DNA from: Verrucomicrobiaceae bacterium
GTDB lineage: Bacteria; Verrucomicrobiota; Verrucomicrobiae; Verrucomicrobiales; Akkermansiaceae
NCBI GenBank assembly: GCA_947372405.1
Contig: CANBTO010000399.1
Coordinates: 1 to 5,315, forward strand
Direction: 5' to 3'
DNA: 5,315 nt
This document shows, piece by piece, positions 4,727 to 5,315 of this stretch (the first letter of the stretch is position 1; every line of letters begins with the position of its first letter). A program made the position numbers and the translations under genes. The notes beneath the pieces are model-generated. The model did no database searches, was not told the DNA's origin, and saw only the letters and a program-made list of their open reading frames with translations.

Positions 4727-5203
4727 ATGAACCATCCACCCACAACGCTCCGCCGCAAGCCGGCCCTCGCTGGTTTCATCGCGATCACCTTCTGCGCGCC
4801 ACTGGCTGGCATGTTCTCGTTGCCGGGATCGTGGTATGCCGCGCTGGACAAACCATCATGGAATCCGCCGGCATGGATCTTCGGCCCTGCATGGACGTTG
4901 CTTTACACGCTGATGGCGATTGCAGCCTGGATCGTGTGGAAGCATGACGGTTGGCGTCGTCCGCTGCGGCTCTATTTCGTGCAGCTACTGCTCAATGCAG
5001 CGTGGACACCGATCTTCTTCGGCGCACATCAACTGGGCTGGGCGCTAGTGGACATCCTGGCGCTGTGGGTTGCAATCCTGCTGACGCTGCTGGGTTTTCA
5101 CAAGGTGACCAGGACCGCCGCGTGGCTGTTCATGCCGTATCTGGCGTGGGTGACGTTTGCCGCGTTTCTCAACTTCACCCTGTGGCGGATTAATGCGGCG
5201 TAA
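4727..5203 (+). CDS. tspO: TspO/MBR family membrane protein (translocator protein homologue)
   Basis: A 158-residue integral membrane protein with five hydrophobic segments (about 13-32, 46-71, 82-100, 104-124, 131-151). The family signatures are clear: WYAALDKPSWNPPAWIFGPAW (37-57), QLLLNAAWTPIFFG (86-99) and MPYLAWVTFAAFLNF (136-150). TspO proteins bind porphyrins and related ligands; in bacteria they are tied to tetrapyrrole control, photo-oxidative stress and heme handling. The exact function differs among species. The open frame extends 39 codons upstream, but the ATG at 4727 gives the normal length and puts the first membrane segment near the N-terminus. It lies 202 bases behind the 65-aa gene, so it may have its own promoter; I found no convincing one. 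Proximity to iron and peroxide genes fits a stress role. Confidence 0.93.
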   Translation: MNHPPTTLRRKPALAGFIAITFCAPLAGMFSLPGSWYAALDKPSWNPPAWIFGPAWTLLYTLMAIAAWIVWKHDGWRRPLRLYFVQLLLNAAWTPIFFGAHQLGWALVDILALWVAILLTLLGFHKVTRTAAWLFMPYLAWVTFAAFLNFTLWRINAA

Positions 5204-5285
5204 CGGAGCAGAACCACCAGCATCGCCATCACAGTTCGATCATTCACTGCATTCAAACCGTGCTCATGTGGTTCCAGCGTGAGTC

Positions 5286-5315
5286 TCAGCGGTAGTAGTG
5301 GGGAGCGTAATATCC
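5286..5315 (-). CDS. Possible 3' end of a minus-strand gene, cut by the window
   Basis: Read on the minus strand from the right edge, the last bases encode GYYAPHYYR followed by a TGA stop (5288-5286). A Gly/Tyr/His-rich tail like this is common at the end of small exported or surface proteins in environmental bacteria, but nine residues cannot identify a family. It would be convergent with tspO, with 82 bases between the two stops. Confidence 0.35.
   Translation of the reverse strand, partial: GYYAPHYYR

Noticed and set aside
4313..4746. CCACCCACAAC repeated near the 65-aa start and inside the tspO start
   Set aside because: Eleven bases of low complexity, one copy in a leader and one in coding sequence, at different distances from the starts; likely chance.
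4393..4851. Minus-strand open frame of 152 codons
   Set aside because: It overlaps the start of tspO and all of the 65-aa gene in antisense and shows no family features.
5211..5274. GAACCAC and GTGGTTC as a terminator after tspO
   Set aside because: The 7-base arms are separated by about 50 bases and no T run follows, so an intrinsic terminator is not supported.
1..5315. CRISPR array, insertion sequence or integrated element
   Set aside because: No regularly spaced repeats, transposase or integrase frames, or terminal inverted repeats were found; the 17-base motif occurs only twice and at promoter positions.

Overview
The window looks like a chromosomal stretch from a soil or freshwater bacterium, most likely of the Verrucomicrobia (PVC) type. 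This placement is an inference. It rests on the combination of small proteins of the GDKS type, a free-standing heavy-metal-binding lipoprotein, DUF302 and heme-less ferritin genes, and on the lack of clear Shine-Dalgarno sequences before almost every start codon. No rRNA or marker protein is present to confirm it.

Layout. On the + strand at the left are a 40-residue lysine-rich protein (93-215) and a tRNA-Gln with anticodon CTG (294-364). A stretch of about 320 bases without a recognisable gene follows; it holds two perfect short hairpins. From 4095 down to 684 seven genes run on the minus strand. The first five form a tight unit: ferritin-like diiron protein, small basic 'plasmid stabilization'-type protein, DUF302 protein, heavy-metal-binding lipoprotein, and a class I pyridine nucleotide-disulfide oxidoreductase. 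The last two of the five overlap by 4 bases (ATGA). Then come an Ohr-type organic hydroperoxide reductase and a 58-residue charged protein 21 bases behind it. On the + strand at the right are a 65-residue uncharacterised protein (4327-4524) and a TspO/MBR membrane protein (4727-5203). The last 30 bases probably carry the 3' end of a minus-strand gene.

The strongest unexplained signal is an exact 17-base motif, GTAGGGTTACACCCCAT on the minus strand. It occurs twice, each time ending exactly 35 bases before a start codon: once before the ferritin-led five-gene unit (4131-4147) and once before ohr (1331-1347). The flanking bases are not conserved. This is what a shared promoter or operator of one regulon would look like, and it splits the minus-strand run into two transcription units under the same control. 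The second copy overlaps the stop codon of the oxidoreductase.

Taken together the genes point to a stress and metal-handling island. Iron is stored or detoxified by the ferritin-like protein, and organic peroxides are reduced by Ohr. A dithiol flavoprotein and a metal-binding lipoprotein probably deal with thiol or metal chemistry, and TspO is linked in other bacteria to tetrapyrrole and oxidative stress. The joint role is an inference from the gene content and the shared motif.
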